A DNA stretch of 64,000 bases, taken from assembly GCA_050951095.1 (NCBI GenBank), contig JBMNIQ010000002.1, positions 310,001 through 374,000 of the forward strand, in the 5' to 3' direction. Position 1 is the first letter of the stretch. Every line of letters begins with the position of its first letter. This DNA is from UMGS1519 sp050951095. GTDB lineage: Bacteria > Actinomycetota > Coriobacteriia > Coriobacteriales > Eggerthellaceae. The notes under the pieces are model-generated. The model was not told the DNA's origin. It made no database searches and saw only the letters and a program-made list of their open reading frames with translations. Shown in pieces: positions 24,534 to 34,804 of this stretch. The position numbers and the translations under genes are program-made.

Positions 24534-27023
24534 CGGCGACGGGGCCGAAGGGCCCCGCGGCAGCGCCCCGCGCGCCCGGCGCAGCAGGTCGATGGAGAGC
24601 CTGGCGCGCGAGCAGGAGCGCAAGCTCAGCGACAAGACCAGGGAGCAAAAGCGCCGCCGGCGCGCGGCGAAGGACGTCTACGGCGCGGTCGGATTCGACC
24701 TCATGTACCGCGACGGCACCTGCCAGGTGGAGGACGGCCTGTTCAGCCAGACGGTCGCCTTCGACGACATCAGCTACCAGTCGGCAACCGACGACGCCAA
24801 GAAGGCGGTCTTCACCGCGTGGTGCGACCTGTTCGACTACTTCGGCGCCGACAGCACCGTCCAGCTCACAGTGGCGAACACGCCCATCCCAGCCGCCGAG
24901 ATCGGCAACCGCACCTTCTTCGAGGAGCGCGACCCGGCCACGGCAGCGTACGCGCGAGAGTACAACCGGATCCTCAACGACAAGATGCGAGAGGGCGTGT
25001 CCAACCTGACGCGCGAGCGCTACCTGACGTTCTCGACCGGGGCCGCCTCGGTCGACGAGGCCGCGCCCAAGCTCGCCCGCATGCGCACCGACGCCGAGCA
25101 GACGCTCGCCCGGATGCGCTGCCGGTCGCGCAAGCTCGACGGGAGGGAGCGCCTGGAGGCGATAAACCGCGTCCTGCGCCCCGGCGAGCCGCTGCTCTTC
25201 GACTGGGACATGGTCGGCGCGGCGTCGAACCTGACCGCCAAGGACCTCGTGTGCCCGCCCTCGCTCGACTTCAAGCCCGAGGGGCTCGGCGGGTGCTACA
25301 AGAGCGGCGGCGTTTGGTGCCAGGCGCTCTCGATGCGCCGGTTCGGCAGCGAGCTGGAAGACAGGTGCCTCGCGGCGGTCATCGACCTGCCGATGCCGCT
25401 CGTCGTCACCATCCACCTGCAGCCGCTCGACAAGTCTGCCTCGGTCGCGTTCGTGAAGCGGCGCATCGCGTGGATGGACAAGGAGATCATCGACGAGCAG
25501 ATGAGCGCGGTGAAGAAGGGCTACGACTTCCAGATCCTCCCCAGCGAGCTCAAGTACTCCAAGAGCGAGGCGGAGGACCTGCTCGACCAGCTGCAGAACC
25601 GCAACCAGCGGCTCTACTCCTACACCGGCCTCATCTTCACCTACGCCGACACCTACGAGGGGCTGCAGAGCAGGGTCGGGCAGATCGTCTCGACGGCGCG
25701 CCAGAACGCCATCGAGCTCGACTCGCTCGACTACCGCCAGCGCGAGGGGATGAACTCGACCATCCCCGTCGGCAGCAACCACGTGGACGCCTCCCGCATG
25801 ATGACGACGGCGCAGGTGGCGATCCAGCTGCCCTTCGCAACCCAGGAGCTCATGCAGGAGGGCGGCGGCTACTACGGCCAGAACAAGCAGAGCAGCAACC
25901 TGGTGCTCTGCAACCGCAAGCTCCTCGCGAGCCCGATGGGGTTCGTGGCGGGCAAGCCGGGGAGCGGCAAGTCGTTCTCCGTCAAGCGCGAGATCGTGAA
26001 CACGGTGCTCGCGTACCCCGACGACGAGGTGATCGTGCTCGACCCCGCCGGGGAGTACAGCCCGGTCGTGGAGGGCTGCGGCGGCGAGAGCATCCGCTTC
26101 GCGCCCGACTCCGACACGCACCTCAACCCCTTCGACCTCTCCGACGTGGCCCACCAGTCGACGGCGGCGCAGATGGCCTTCAAGATAGACGCCTTCCTGG
26201 CGCTCTCGTCGGCGACGATGGCTGAAGGGTCAGCCAGGGCCTGCCCGAGGCGGACAAGTCCATCATCGGGCGCTGCGTGGAGGAGGCCTACCGGGAGTGC
26301 GGCGACGAGGGGCGGCTGCCCCTTCTGGGCGACTTCCACCGCATCCTCACCGAGCAGCCCGAGCCCGAGGCGGCGCGGATAGCGCTCCGCTACGAGCGCT
26401 ACGTGAAGGGGGCGCTCTCGTTCTTCAACCACCCCTCCAACGTGACCTTCGAGAAGCGCGTCACCAACGTCGACTTCAAGGACCTCTCCGAGAACATGCG
26501 CGCCTTCGGCATCATCGCGGTGCTGGAAACGGTGCGCAACCGCATGTACGCGAACTTCGAGCGCGGGGTCACCACCTGGCTCTACGTCGACGAGGTCCAG
26601 AGCCTCTTCGGGCACCCGGCCATCATCAGCTACTTCAGTAAGTTCTGGGCCGAGGGGCGCAAGTTCAACCTCGTCGCCACGGGCATAACGCAGAACAGCG
26701 TCTACATGCTCGACCACGAGGAGGCGCGCAACATGGTGCTCAACTCCGACTTCATCCTGCTGCACAAGCAGTCGCCGCTCGACCGCAAGGCGTGGACCGA
26801 GCTTTTGGACCTGTCCAAGGAGGAGTCCGACTGCATCGCCGAGTCGGTCAAAGCGGGCGAAGGGCTGCTCGTGGCGGGCGGGGCGCGCGTGCCCATCAAG
26901 GACGACTTCCCCAAGGGAGCGCTCTACGACCTGTTCAACACCAAGCCCGAGGAGATCGCGGCGCTCAAGCGGGCGCGCAAGTACTCGTTCGGCTCCGGCG
27001 GCCGGGAGGAAGGCGACCGGTGA
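24505..27023 (+). pseudogene. VirB4/TraE-type T4SS ATPase, interrupted by one-base frameshift
   Basis: The first frame (24505 to about 26230) has the VirB4 N-terminal domain, then Walker A GKPGSGKSF near residue 483 and VIVLDPAGEYSPVV. At the G run 26227-26229 it shifts; adding one base joins ATMAEG to VSQGLPEADKSIIGRC, and the second frame carries Walker B (TTWLYVDEVQSLFG) and the end at 27023. The repaired length of ~839 residues is normal. Without the missing base the protein would lose its C-terminal ATPase half and transfer should fail. Because the site is a homopolymer, a sequencing error is plausible. Confidence 0.85.
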
Positions 27024-28654
27024 GCGCCGGCGCGGACAACGGCATCGCGAGGTCCGCCGGAAGCGCGTCCGACGCGGCCACCACGCGGCGCACCGACGCC
27101 GTGACCGGCGGGATCGTGCGCACGGGCGAGTGCGCGGCAGAAAGGTCGGAACCGGGAGGTGACCGCCTCGGGAAGCCCGAATGCGGAACCCGGGCGAAGG
27201 GCGGCTCGACCGCGGGCCCCCAGGGCGAGGCGGAGTCCGCTGGCGCCAAGGGAGCGACCGCGCTCCAGGCGGCGTCCTCCCTCTTCAGAGCCACGGCCGA
27301 CGCCGCCGGGGACGATGACGATGACGGCGACCTCGGCGAGGACGCCGTGGAAGACCCCGCGCAGCGGACGGCGGGCGCCGCCCGCAGGGCGTGGCGGAGG
27401 AAAAGGGCCGGCACGGCGGAAGGGGCCGGCGAGACCCAGAGGGCCGCAACGGCGAAGACGGCCGCCGGCCAACCGGCAAGGGCAGCCGGCGCCTCCAAGG
27501 TCGAGAGGGCCAAGCGGCGGATGCAGTCGCGGCGCACCTGGCTCAGGGCGCGCGAGACGGCCGCCGCCAAGGGGGCCGCCGAGGAAACCGCCAAGGCCGC
27601 CGCCAGGAAGGGCGCCGCGCGGACGATCGCCTCGGCGGCGTCCTCGGCTGCCGCACCGGTGGCGGGCGCGGTCCTCGGCGTGCTCGCCGTCGTGCTCGCG
27701 GCGCTCCTGGCGTCGCAGCTGGCCAGCTCGCTCTTCGGGTTCTGGGACAACGAGGCCTCGCAGGGGACCGGGACGCTCACGGGCGTGGAACAGCAGATAG
27801 CGGCGGCGCTCAAGGGGTACGGCTTCTCCGACGAGTCCACGGCGGCGGTGCTCGGGAACCTCAAGGCCGAGAGCGCCATGGACCCGGCCAGCGACGAGGT
27901 CATGGACGGCATGTTCAACCACGCCTACGAGCGCGCCTGCGGGATCTTCCAGTACACGTCCACGCGCCCCGGCGAGGGCGAGTACTGGGAGTACAAGACC
28001 TGGTGCAGGAGCCAGGGGAGGACCTGGTCCGACCTGCAGGCGCAGCTGGAGTGGACGTTCTCGGGGAGCTGCCCGGGCACCTGGTCGGGGCGCTGGGGGA
28101 CCAAACTCGCGCGCAGCGGCTACTACTCCAACTGCCCCGGCTACACGGACGGCGGTTTCTACTCGACCCCCGACGAGTTCAAGGCGGCCGACGACGTGGA
28201 CAAGGCGGCGTACTCGTGGATGGCCTGCTACGAGAAGCCCGCCAACGGCTCCTACGCCCACCTTGACAGGCGCATCGAGTACGCGCGGGAGTACCTGGCG
28301 GCGCTCAAGGCCGGAGGCGCGGGCGGCAACGCGATCGTCGCGGCGGCCGAGTCCCAACTGGGCGTTCCCTACGTGTGGGGCGGCTCGACGCCGGGCGTGG
28401 GGCTCGACTGCTCGGGGCTCGTCCAGTACTGCTACGCGCAGGCGGGCATCTCGCTGCCGCACTACTCGGAGAGCCAGATGGAGGGCGGCACGCGCATCCC
28501 GCTCTCGGAGGCCCAGCCGGGCGACATCCTCTGGAAGCCCGGCCACGTGGCCATCTACACAGGCGGCGACGAATACATCCACGAGCCCCAGACGGGCGAC
28601 GTGTGCAAGCGGTCGACGGGGATCTCGTACTTCACGTGCGCGGTCCGCTACTAG
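27020..28654 (+). CDS. Bifunctional cell-wall hydrolase: lysozyme-like domain plus NlpC/P60
   Basis: 544 residues from a GTG overlapping the VirB4 stop. The first ~200 residues are disordered and Ala/Arg-rich, then comes a membrane helix (AGAVLGVLAVVLAALLASQL), a phage-type lysozyme domain (residues ~250-420, VLGNLKAESAMDPAS, ACGIFQYTSTRPG) and a C-terminal NlpC/P60 peptidase (LDCSGLVQYCY with the catalytic Cys near 462, GHVAIYTG with His). It opens the wall for the transfer channel, like CwlT/VirB1 proteins of Gram-positive elements. Confidence 0.88.
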   Translation: MSAGADNGIARSAGSASDAATTRRTDAVTGGIVRTGECAAERSEPGGDRLGKPECGTRAKGGSTAGPQGEAESAGAKGATALQAASSLFRATADAAGDDDDDGDLGEDAVEDPAQRTAGAARRAWRRKRAGTAEGAGETQRAATAKTAAGQPARAAGASKVERAKRRMQSRRTWLRARETAAAKGAAEETAKAAARKGAARTIASAASSAAAPVAGAVLGVLAVVLAALLASQLASSLFGFWDNEASQGTGTLTGVEQQIAAALKGYGFSDESTAAVLGNLKAESAMDPASDEVMDGMFNHAYERACGIFQYTSTRPGEGEYWEYKTWCRSQGRTWSDLQAQLEWTFSGSCPGTWSGRWGTKLARSGYYSNCPGYTDGGFYSTPDEFKAADDVDKAAYSWMACYEKPANGSYAHLDRRIEYAREYLAALKAGGAGGNAIVAAAESQLGVPYVWGGSTPGVGLDCSGLVQYCYAQAGISLPHYSESQMEGGTRIPLSEAQPGDILWKPGHVAIYTGGDEYIHEPQTGDVCKRSTGISYFTCAVRY

Positions 28655-28666
28655 GAAGGAGAAGGC

Positions 28667-29473
28667 ATGAGGAGAAGGCAGAGGGCGGGAAAGCCGTCCG
28701 GAAAGAGGCGGGCCGGCGCCGTCGCGGCGCTGGCGGCGCTCGCCATCGTCGTCGCCGGCAGCATGGCGGGCGCGGCCGTGCGGGCCGCCCAGACCGGCGG
28801 ATCCGACGGCGGGGCATCCGCCCCGGCCGAGCAGCCCGCTGAAAGCGCGGCCTCGTCGGAGGAGACGGCGACGAGCTCGGGGGACGCCGGAGAACAGGAG
28901 GGCCAGGAGCCCCAATCGCAGGTGCTCTCCGTCCTGCGGTCGCACACGTGGCAGGCCCGGGACGACGCGTCGAGGACCGTGCGGTTCCGCGACGGCTCCT
29001 TCGTCGAGTCAGACGGGACGACGACCAAGGTGAGCGCCTTCGAGGCCGACGACGAGCAGTGGGACGGTACGGCCGGTTCTCTTACCTGCCGGATTACCGC
29101 CGATGGGAGCGCCCAGCCCGCCTCGTCCGTTATAACGCTCTCGGGGAGCGAGGGCTCCTACCAGGTCGCGTGCGACGGCTTCGCCCTCTCGAAGTCCTAC
29201 GTGCAGGGGAGCAAGGGCGAGGGTCCCGTGGCGGTCTCGGGCGTGACCGAGCCCTACACGACACTCATCGACGGCAAGACCCCCGAGCTCACGAGCGCGA
29301 TCGCGTCGTGGTGCCGCGACCACGCGCCCACCGCAACGAGTGCGACCTTCGACGGCGAGGTCTACGTGGACGTGCCCGCCAAGCGCGTCACGGCCACCTT
29401 CACCTGCGACGACGCCGCGGCGACCGTCATATCGGTCGTCTACTCGGGCGGCGCCTTCGAGGTCAAGGGGTAA
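28667..29473 (+). CDS. Membrane-anchored extracellular protein of the transfer operon
   Basis: 268 residues: a basic N-terminus, one membrane helix (residues ~18-40, VAALAALAIVVAGSMAGAAV), a Ser/Glu/Ala-rich linker to ~85 and two repeated beta domains outside (each ~90 residues). The overall layout recalls TcpC/VirB8-like accessory proteins of Gram-positive T4SS, but no clear motif is present. It lies between the hydrolase and the VirB6-like gene, spaced 12 and 2 bases. Confidence 0.55.
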   Translation: MRRRQRAGKPSGKRRAGAVAALAALAIVVAGSMAGAAVRAAQTGGSDGGASAPAEQPAESAASSEETATSSGDAGEQEGQEPQSQVLSVLRSHTWQARDDASRTVRFRDGSFVESDGTTTKVSAFEADDEQWDGTAGSLTCRITADGSAQPASSVITLSGSEGSYQVACDGFALSKSYVQGSKGEGPVAVSGVTEPYTTLIDGKTPELTSAIASWCRDHAPTATSATFDGEVYVDVPAKRVTATFTCDDAAATVISVVYSGGAFEVKG

Positions 29474-29475
29474 CC

Positions 29476-30474
29476 ATGGGCGCGATGAAGAGAACGCTCT
29501 CAGACGAGCGGTTCGCAATGGCCGCCGGACTGGCCGCACTCGCGACGGCGCTGCTGCTGGCCTGCCCGGGGCCCGCGTACGCCTCGATCGCCGACGACGT
29601 CAACTCGTGGCTGTGCGGCGTGCTGCGCGACACGTGCAACTGGATCTTCAACGGGCAGGTGAACGTGCTCAAGGGCATCGGCACTGATGGGGTCCTCTCG
29701 GCGAGCTTCGACCAGATGATCGGCGGCGCGGGCAGCGTGACCATGTACGACGTGGTGCACGGGGTCTGGGAGGCCGCCATCCTGCCCATCGGCTGCGGGG
29801 TGCTGTCGTTCTCCTTCACGCTGCAGCTCATCAAGATCAGCCAGCGCATGGACGGCAACGCGGCCATGCCCGGCGTGAAGGAGGTCGTGTTCCTGCTCGT
29901 CTTCTACGCCGTGTTCCTGTTCATCCTGCAGCACAGCTTCGAGATCATGCAGTCGGTCTACGAGGTGACCAGGATCGCGGTCGAGCGGGTGTCGGGGCTC
30001 TTCGGCACCGGCTCCGAGCTCGACCTCGCCACGGTGTCCATCACCACGACCGACGACAACGTGGCGGCGCTTTTGGGCATGCTCGTCGTGGCGCTCGTGA
30101 GCTGGGTCGTGGTCCTCGCCGCCTACGTGACAGCGCTCGTGGTCTGCTGGGCGCGCGCCATCCAGATCTACGTCATGGCCGCCTTCTCGCCCATCCCGCT
30201 CGCGCTGCTCTCGCAGGACGAGACGCGGCAGATGGGCGTGGGCTACCTCAAGAACTTCGCTTCGGTGTGCCTGGCGGGCGTGATCATCCTGGTCCTGCTC
30301 GTGAGCTTCCCCATCGTGCTCGGCGGGCTCCAGACCGCGAGCACGGGGTCGGCCATCGTCGACTCCCGGGTCGCCGGGCTCTCCTACGCCCTGCAGTACG
30401 TGGCCATGTGCATCCTGCTCATCATCTCGCTCGTGAAGAGCGGCAGCTGGGCGCGCGACATCATGGGCGGATGA
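29476..30474 (+). CDS. VirB6/TrbL-like polytopic membrane protein
   Basis: 332 residues with a signal-like N-terminus (MAAGLAALATALLLACPGPA) and about six further hydrophobic segments, including VVFLLVFYAVFLFILQHSF, ALLGMLVVALVSWVVVLAAY and VCLAGVIILVLLVSFPIVL. The segment AFSPIPLALLSQDETRQMG between helices is shared by VirB6/TrbL-type proteins of Gram-positive elements. It is probably the inner-membrane pore of the conjugation channel. Two bases after the previous gene. Confidence 0.75.
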   Translation: MGAMKRTLSDERFAMAAGLAALATALLLACPGPAYASIADDVNSWLCGVLRDTCNWIFNGQVNVLKGIGTDGVLSASFDQMIGGAGSVTMYDVVHGVWEAAILPIGCGVLSFSFTLQLIKISQRMDGNAAMPGVKEVVFLLVFYAVFLFILQHSFEIMQSVYEVTRIAVERVSGLFGTGSELDLATVSITTTDDNVAALLGMLVVALVSWVVVLAAYVTALVVCWARAIQIYVMAAFSPIPLALLSQDETRQMGVGYLKNFASVCLAGVIILVLLVSFPIVLGGLQTASTGSAIVDSRVAGLSYALQYVAMCILLIISLVKSGSWARDIMGG

Positions 30475-30567
30475 GGGGGCGGCCATGAGGATGGACAGAG
30501 GGCCATAGGGCCAGCCCGCACCCCCGTCTTCCGAAGCGGATGGAAGGAAACAGAGAAAGGAGACGCC

Positions 30568-31068
30568 ATGGCAGACGACGCGAAGAGGAAGAACGTCTAC
30601 CTGTCGTTCCACAAGAACTTCGTTCGGGAGGCGATCCCGTACACCGACAAGCGCACGGGCGAGCAGAGGACCTTCAACCAGGTGACCATCCCCAACGGCA
30701 CCGTCATCGACGGCAAGGACATGGGCGGCTACGAGTTCAGCCCGCTCTACGTGAACCCCTCCAGGTTCCGGGGCGAGGACTGGCGCGACGTGCCGCTCAT
30801 CGCCGAGAGGGAGGTGTGGCTCCAGAAGTCGGTGCTCGACCCCGACGGCAACCCCGTGCTCGGCGAGGACGGCAAGCGCCTGAAGGACACCGTGAAGGTG
30901 ATGCCGCAGCAGATCAAGGACGCCCTGGCAGAGTCGCGCCGCCGCTGGGCCGAGGAGCACGGCCGCGACTCGCGCGGGCTTTCCGAGCGCTCCGAGCAGG
31001 CGCGCGCCGCCGCCAAGGCCATGGACGGGCACAGGGGCAGCCGCCCTTTAGACCGTGAGCAGCGATAG
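30568..31068 (+). CDS. Conserved element protein of unknown function
   Basis: 166 residues. The N-terminal KNVYLSFHKNFVREAIPYTD followed by FNQVTIPNGTVIDGKDMGGYEF forms a compact beta domain I have seen in many Actinomycetota conjugative elements, sometimes annotated in error as a gyrase part. The C-terminus is helical and charged. No catalytic residues stand out. Separated by 93 bases from the VirB6-like gene and 10 bases from the surface protein. Confidence 0.6.
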   Translation: MADDAKRKNVYLSFHKNFVREAIPYTDKRTGEQRTFNQVTIPNGTVIDGKDMGGYEFSPLYVNPSRFRGEDWRDVPLIAEREVWLQKSVLDPDGNPVLGEDGKRLKDTVKVMPQQIKDALAESRRRWAEEHGRDSRGLSERSEQARAAAKAMDGHRGSRPLDREQR

Positions 31069-31078
31069 GGGGCGCGCC

Positions 31079-33610
31079 ATGGAGAAGACGAAGGACAAGA
31101 AGCGCGAACGGCTCTCGGCCGTGGCGCGCGCCGCGCTGGCCGCGGCACTTGCGCTGATGGTGTGCCTGCCCGCCGGGCCGTCGACCGCGTCGGCGGACGA
31201 CGCGGAGGCCAACGACGCCATCGTGCACATCCACAGCTACAAGATCGAGAACGGCGACGACGACATGAACGGCGGCACGGGGTACCTGACCTCGGACGGA
31301 ACCGTGTCGTACTGCTACGACGCGACGACCCACGGGCCGGGCGCGGCCGGGCAGGACTACAGCGAGTTCCGCGACGGCACGCACGCCACCGACTACCTCT
31401 ACGCCCACGGATACCCCGCGACCAACGAGATCGGCGGCAAGGCGTGGTCCGACGCCGACGCGCAGGGCATCACCCAGCTCGCCGCCTGGATCGTGGCCGA
31501 CACCACCCCCTACAAGCAGATCCTGAGCTTCCAGAAGACCTCGGCCGACAAGGTCGCGGCGGCCGAGAAGCTCGCGGAGGAGGCCAACGCCTACCAGGGC
31601 GGCGACGAGGCCATCGACGGCTGCAGCTCCATCGCCTACTGCGAGGGCAAGTCCGGCATCCAGCCCATGCTCACCGGCAGCCTGGGCGGGCGCGTGACGC
31701 TCACGAAGGCCTCCGGCGACGCCTCGATCACCAAGGGCGACTCCGACTACAGCCTGGCCGGGGCCACTTACGGCGTCTACAAGGGCGGGAAACTGGTGGC
31801 CCAGTTCACCACCGACGGTGACGGCCACGGTCAGACCGACAAGAAGCTCAAGAGCGGCGACTACACCGTCAAGGAGATCTCCGCGCCCGACGGCTACACG
31901 CTATCGGACGAGGAGTACCAGGTGACGGTGTCCGGCAAGGACGCGGCGGTCGACGCGACCGACGCGCCCATCACCGTGAAGATCCGCGTGGCGAAGACCG
32001 ACGCCGAGACGGGCGGCACCGACCCGCAGGGCGCGGGCTCGCTCGACGGCGCGGTCTACAAGGCCGCCTACGAGCAGAACGGCGAGGAGGCCAGCCAGGA
32101 GGCCACGATCGCCGACGGCGAGGCGACCTTCGAGGGCATCCCGCTCGGCAAGGTCACCGTCACCGAGGTGCAGGCCCCGACCGGCTACAAGCCCGACACC
32201 AAATCGCACGAGTTCACCGTGACGGCCGCCGACGCCGGTCACGAGAAGGCCGTCTTCGAGCTCGTGCCCGAGGACGGAGAGTTCGCCGAGCAGCCCGTGC
32301 GCGGGGACCTTGAGCTCGTGAAGGTGGCCGACACGAGCCTCACCCGCCTGGCCAACGTGCCCTTCAAGGTCACGAGCAAGACCACGGGCGAGAGCCACGT
32401 GCTGGTGACCGACGCCAACGGCTACGCCTCCACCTCGTCTGCCTGGAACAAGCACACGCAGGACACCAACGGCGGCACCGCCACCTCTGGCGTCTGGTTC
32501 GGCACGTCCGACCCCGACGACGCCAAGGGCGCCCTGCTCTACGACACCTACACGATCGAGGAGCAGCGCTGCGACAGCAACGCGGACCGCGCGCTCATCC
32601 CCGCATTCGACGTCACCGTCTACAAGGACTCCACCACGGTGAACCTGGGCACGCTCACCGACGACGAGGGCCCCAAGATCGGCACCACGGCGACCGACGC
32701 GGCCGACGGCGACCACGAGGCCGAGGCGTCCGAGAAGGTGACGCTCAACGACGACGTGACCTACACCGGGCTCACCCCCGGCATGGAGTACAAGCTCACG
32801 GGCACCCTCATGGACAAGGAGGCGGGCAAGCCCGTCCAGCAGGACGGCTCCGACGTGACCGCCGAGGCGACCTTCACCCCGACGGCGGCGTCCGGCGTGG
32901 CCACCGTCACCTTCGAGTTCGACGCGAGCGCGCTCGCCGGCCACGAGACCGTGGCCTTCGAGGACCTGACGCAGGACGGGAACGAGGTGGCGACCCACGC
33001 CGACATCGACGACGAGGGCCAGACGGTCAAGATCGTCCCGCCCGCGCCCAAGGTCGGCACCACCGCGACCGACGTCGACGACGGCGACCACGAGGCTGTG
33101 GCGGACGACTCCGTGACCATCAACGACGAGGTGGCATACGAGAACCTCACCCCCGGCGAGGAGTACACGCTCACCGGCACGCTCATGGACAAGTCCACCG
33201 GCAAGCCCGTGCAGAGCGGCGGCAAGGACGTGACCTCCACCGTATCGTTCACGCCCGAGAAGGCCAGCGGCACCCAGACCGTGACGTTCACCTTCGACGG
33301 GACGGACCTGGGCGGCCACGAGACGGTGGCATTCGAGTCCCTCCAGAAGGACGGGACCGAGGTCGCTGCCCACACGGACATCAACGATGGGGGCCAGACC
33401 GTGAAGCTGGTCACCCCCGAGGAAGGGACTCCCTCCAAGGGCACCACTCCCGCGATCGGGCTGCCCAAGACCGGCGACGAGCTGCCCTGGGTGGCAATCC
33501 TGTGCGCGGTCGGCGCGGCGGGCTGCTGCGCGGGCGTCATCGCCCTGTCAAAGCGCCGCAAGGGCCTCGACGAAGCCGAGGACGACGCCGACGAGGTCGA
33601 GGAGCCGTGA
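31079..33610 (+). CDS. LPXTG-anchored surface protein with Cna-B and VaFE repeats
   Basis: 843 residues. A signal peptide (AALAAALALMVCLPAGPSTASA) leads to a thioester-type domain (SYCYDATTHGPG with a later QGITQLAAW), then Cna-B-like domains (GATYGVYKGG, DYTVKEISAPDGY), a prealbumin-like region and two VaFE repeats ending HETVAFEDL and HETVAFESL. The C-terminus has LPKTG (795-799), a membrane helix and a basic tail: a sortase substrate. It may promote donor-recipient contact during transfer or host adhesion; isopeptide and thioester bonds would strengthen it. Located inside the conjugative element. Confidence 0.88.
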   Translation: MEKTKDKKRERLSAVARAALAAALALMVCLPAGPSTASADDAEANDAIVHIHSYKIENGDDDMNGGTGYLTSDGTVSYCYDATTHGPGAAGQDYSEFRDGTHATDYLYAHGYPATNEIGGKAWSDADAQGITQLAAWIVADTTPYKQILSFQKTSADKVAAAEKLAEEANAYQGGDEAIDGCSSIAYCEGKSGIQPMLTGSLGGRVTLTKASGDASITKGDSDYSLAGATYGVYKGGKLVAQFTTDGDGHGQTDKKLKSGDYTVKEISAPDGYTLSDEEYQVTVSGKDAAVDATDAPITVKIRVAKTDAETGGTDPQGAGSLDGAVYKAAYEQNGEEASQEATIADGEATFEGIPLGKVTVTEVQAPTGYKPDTKSHEFTVTAADAGHEKAVFELVPEDGEFAEQPVRGDLELVKVADTSLTRLANVPFKVTSKTTGESHVLVTDANGYASTSSAWNKHTQDTNGGTATSGVWFGTSDPDDAKGALLYDTYTIEEQRCDSNADRALIPAFDVTVYKDSTTVNLGTLTDDEGPKIGTTATDAADGDHEAEASEKVTLNDDVTYTGLTPGMEYKLTGTLMDKEAGKPVQQDGSDVTAEATFTPTAASGVATVTFEFDASALAGHETVAFEDLTQDGNEVATHADIDDEGQTVKIVPPAPKVGTTATDVDDGDHEAVADDSVTINDEVAYENLTPGEEYTLTGTLMDKSTGKPVQSGGKDVTSTVSFTPEKASGTQTVTFTFDGTDLGGHETVAFESLQKDGTEVAAHTDINDGGQTVKLVTPEEGTPSKGTTPAIGLPKTGDELPWVAILCAVGAAGCCAGVIALSKRRKGLDEAEDDADEVEEP

Positions 33611-33702
33611 TCGCGTTCCTGACCGGCACGGGCGCCGGCCTCTGCCTGCTTGCCGCATACGCCTGCTGCAAGGCGAGCGGGGCGGCATCTATGGCGGAAT
33701 AG
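33607..33702 (+). CDS. 31-residue DUF3789-like membrane peptide
   Basis: A GTG at 33607 overlaps the stop of the LPXTG gene. The peptide VIAFLTGTGAGLCLLAAYAC and its short polar tail resemble DUF3789 proteins, tiny single-helix membrane proteins common in Gram-positive conjugative elements. Too short for more evidence, but position and overlap support it. Confidence 0.5.
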   Translation: MIAFLTGTGAGLCLLAAYACCKASGAASMAE

Positions 33703-33724
33703 CAAGGCACCTGCAATCGAGAAG

Positions 33725-33755
33725 AGGGAGGCGGCTTGTAGTCGCCTCCCTTTTT
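33725..33755 (+). terminator. Rho-independent terminator of the conjugation operon
   Basis: AGGGAGGCG (33725-33733) pairs with CGCCTCCCT (33743-33751) across a 9-base loop and is followed by TTTT. It closes the transfer/surface-protein transcript. The next 200 bases to 33953 hold no gene. Confidence 0.85.
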
Positions 33756-33953
33756 GCATGTCATTGAAGCGGGCGCGGCTGAACTCTATTAGCAAGCCGC
33801 TGGTTTCGGCTTTGGTTGCTCTCGAAAATTTCCAAGCGCCCATAGAAGGGACACATAGCCGCCCGCACAGTGTGAAAATGTGAACCGAATCGGAATGCGC
33901 CTGACAGCACGGGGCTGCTGGAAACCAAGAATTCCGAGTGATAGGAGGCGGTC

Positions 33954-34802
33954 ATGGGTTTGGACGCAAGTGTGAGATGCCGCTGCTTCGAAGAGGGGAA
34001 GCTCAAGCCTGGCCCGGTCCCGATCGGGGACCTCTACATCGACGGGGACGGCTACCTGGCATCGAAGAAGCTCGATGACGCGCATGAGCGCTTCTCGTAC
34101 AGGCAGTTCCTGGCGCGCTACGGAGAGCTGGACGAGGCGTTCGACTCCTGGCTTGAGAGCCCCTGCGAGCACGACTGGGGAGAAATCTGCTCGGAGAGGG
34201 TCGGCAACTGGAGCGGATGCGCCATGTTCAACGAGTACTGCGAGGAAATCGGAGAGGAGAAGCTGCCGATACTCTCCCACATCCTCCCCGATGGCAACGG
34301 CGGGACCTTCCCAGCCGAGAAGGCGGAGGCGGCGCTCAAGGAGCTCGACTACTTCGACGCCTGGCTCGACGAGAAGATGGAGGCTAACCCCACGAGCATC
34401 CTCGTCGACGCGGCCAAGGGCGAGGAGGTGTGGTCGCCGGAGGACGGGGAGATGAAGATTCTCGCCGGACGAAACTCGGAGGCAGTCCTGGAAGACGGCG
34501 TGTTCCGCATCGTATCGGATGAGGAAAACGGCGCGGGCGAGGTGCTCTTCGCATCACGCCACTTCGCATACGAGCGCAGGGGCGGCTCGGTCCAGGACGG
34601 AGAGGGCAAAAGCTACACCCTCACCGACCTCGACAGCGGCAATCGCATCGATTGCGAAAGCGGCTTCGATTTCTGCGAAGAGCAGGCGACCGAGTTCACG
34701 GTGGGCAGCAGGAAGGCGTGGCCCTGGACCTTCGCGAACGTCTCACTGCGCAAGCTTCTGAATGCGTCGCTTGAGACGGGCAACCCGATAAGGTGGAGCT
34801 AG
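33954..34802 (+). CDS. Hypothetical cytoplasmic protein
   Basis: 282 residues, acidic, no membrane segment. The start MGLDASVRCRCFEEGKLKPG is typical of a family of uncharacterised proteins of actinobacterial and proteobacterial genomes. ATG preceded by AGGAGG. It overlaps nothing but is followed after two bases by another unknown gene, so the two are probably co-expressed. Placement between transfer genes and the McrBC operon makes it accessory cargo. Confidence 0.6.
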   Translation: MGLDASVRCRCFEEGKLKPGPVPIGDLYIDGDGYLASKKLDDAHERFSYRQFLARYGELDEAFDSWLESPCEHDWGEICSERVGNWSGCAMFNEYCEEIGEEKLPILSHILPDGNGGTFPAEKAEAALKELDYFDAWLDEKMEANPTSILVDAAKGEEVWSPEDGEMKILAGRNSEAVLEDGVFRIVSDEENGAGEVLFASRHFAYERRGGSVQDGEGKSYTLTDLDSGNRIDCESGFDFCEEQATEFTVGSRKAWPWTFANVSLRKLLNASLETGNPIRWS

Positions 34803-34804
34803 AG

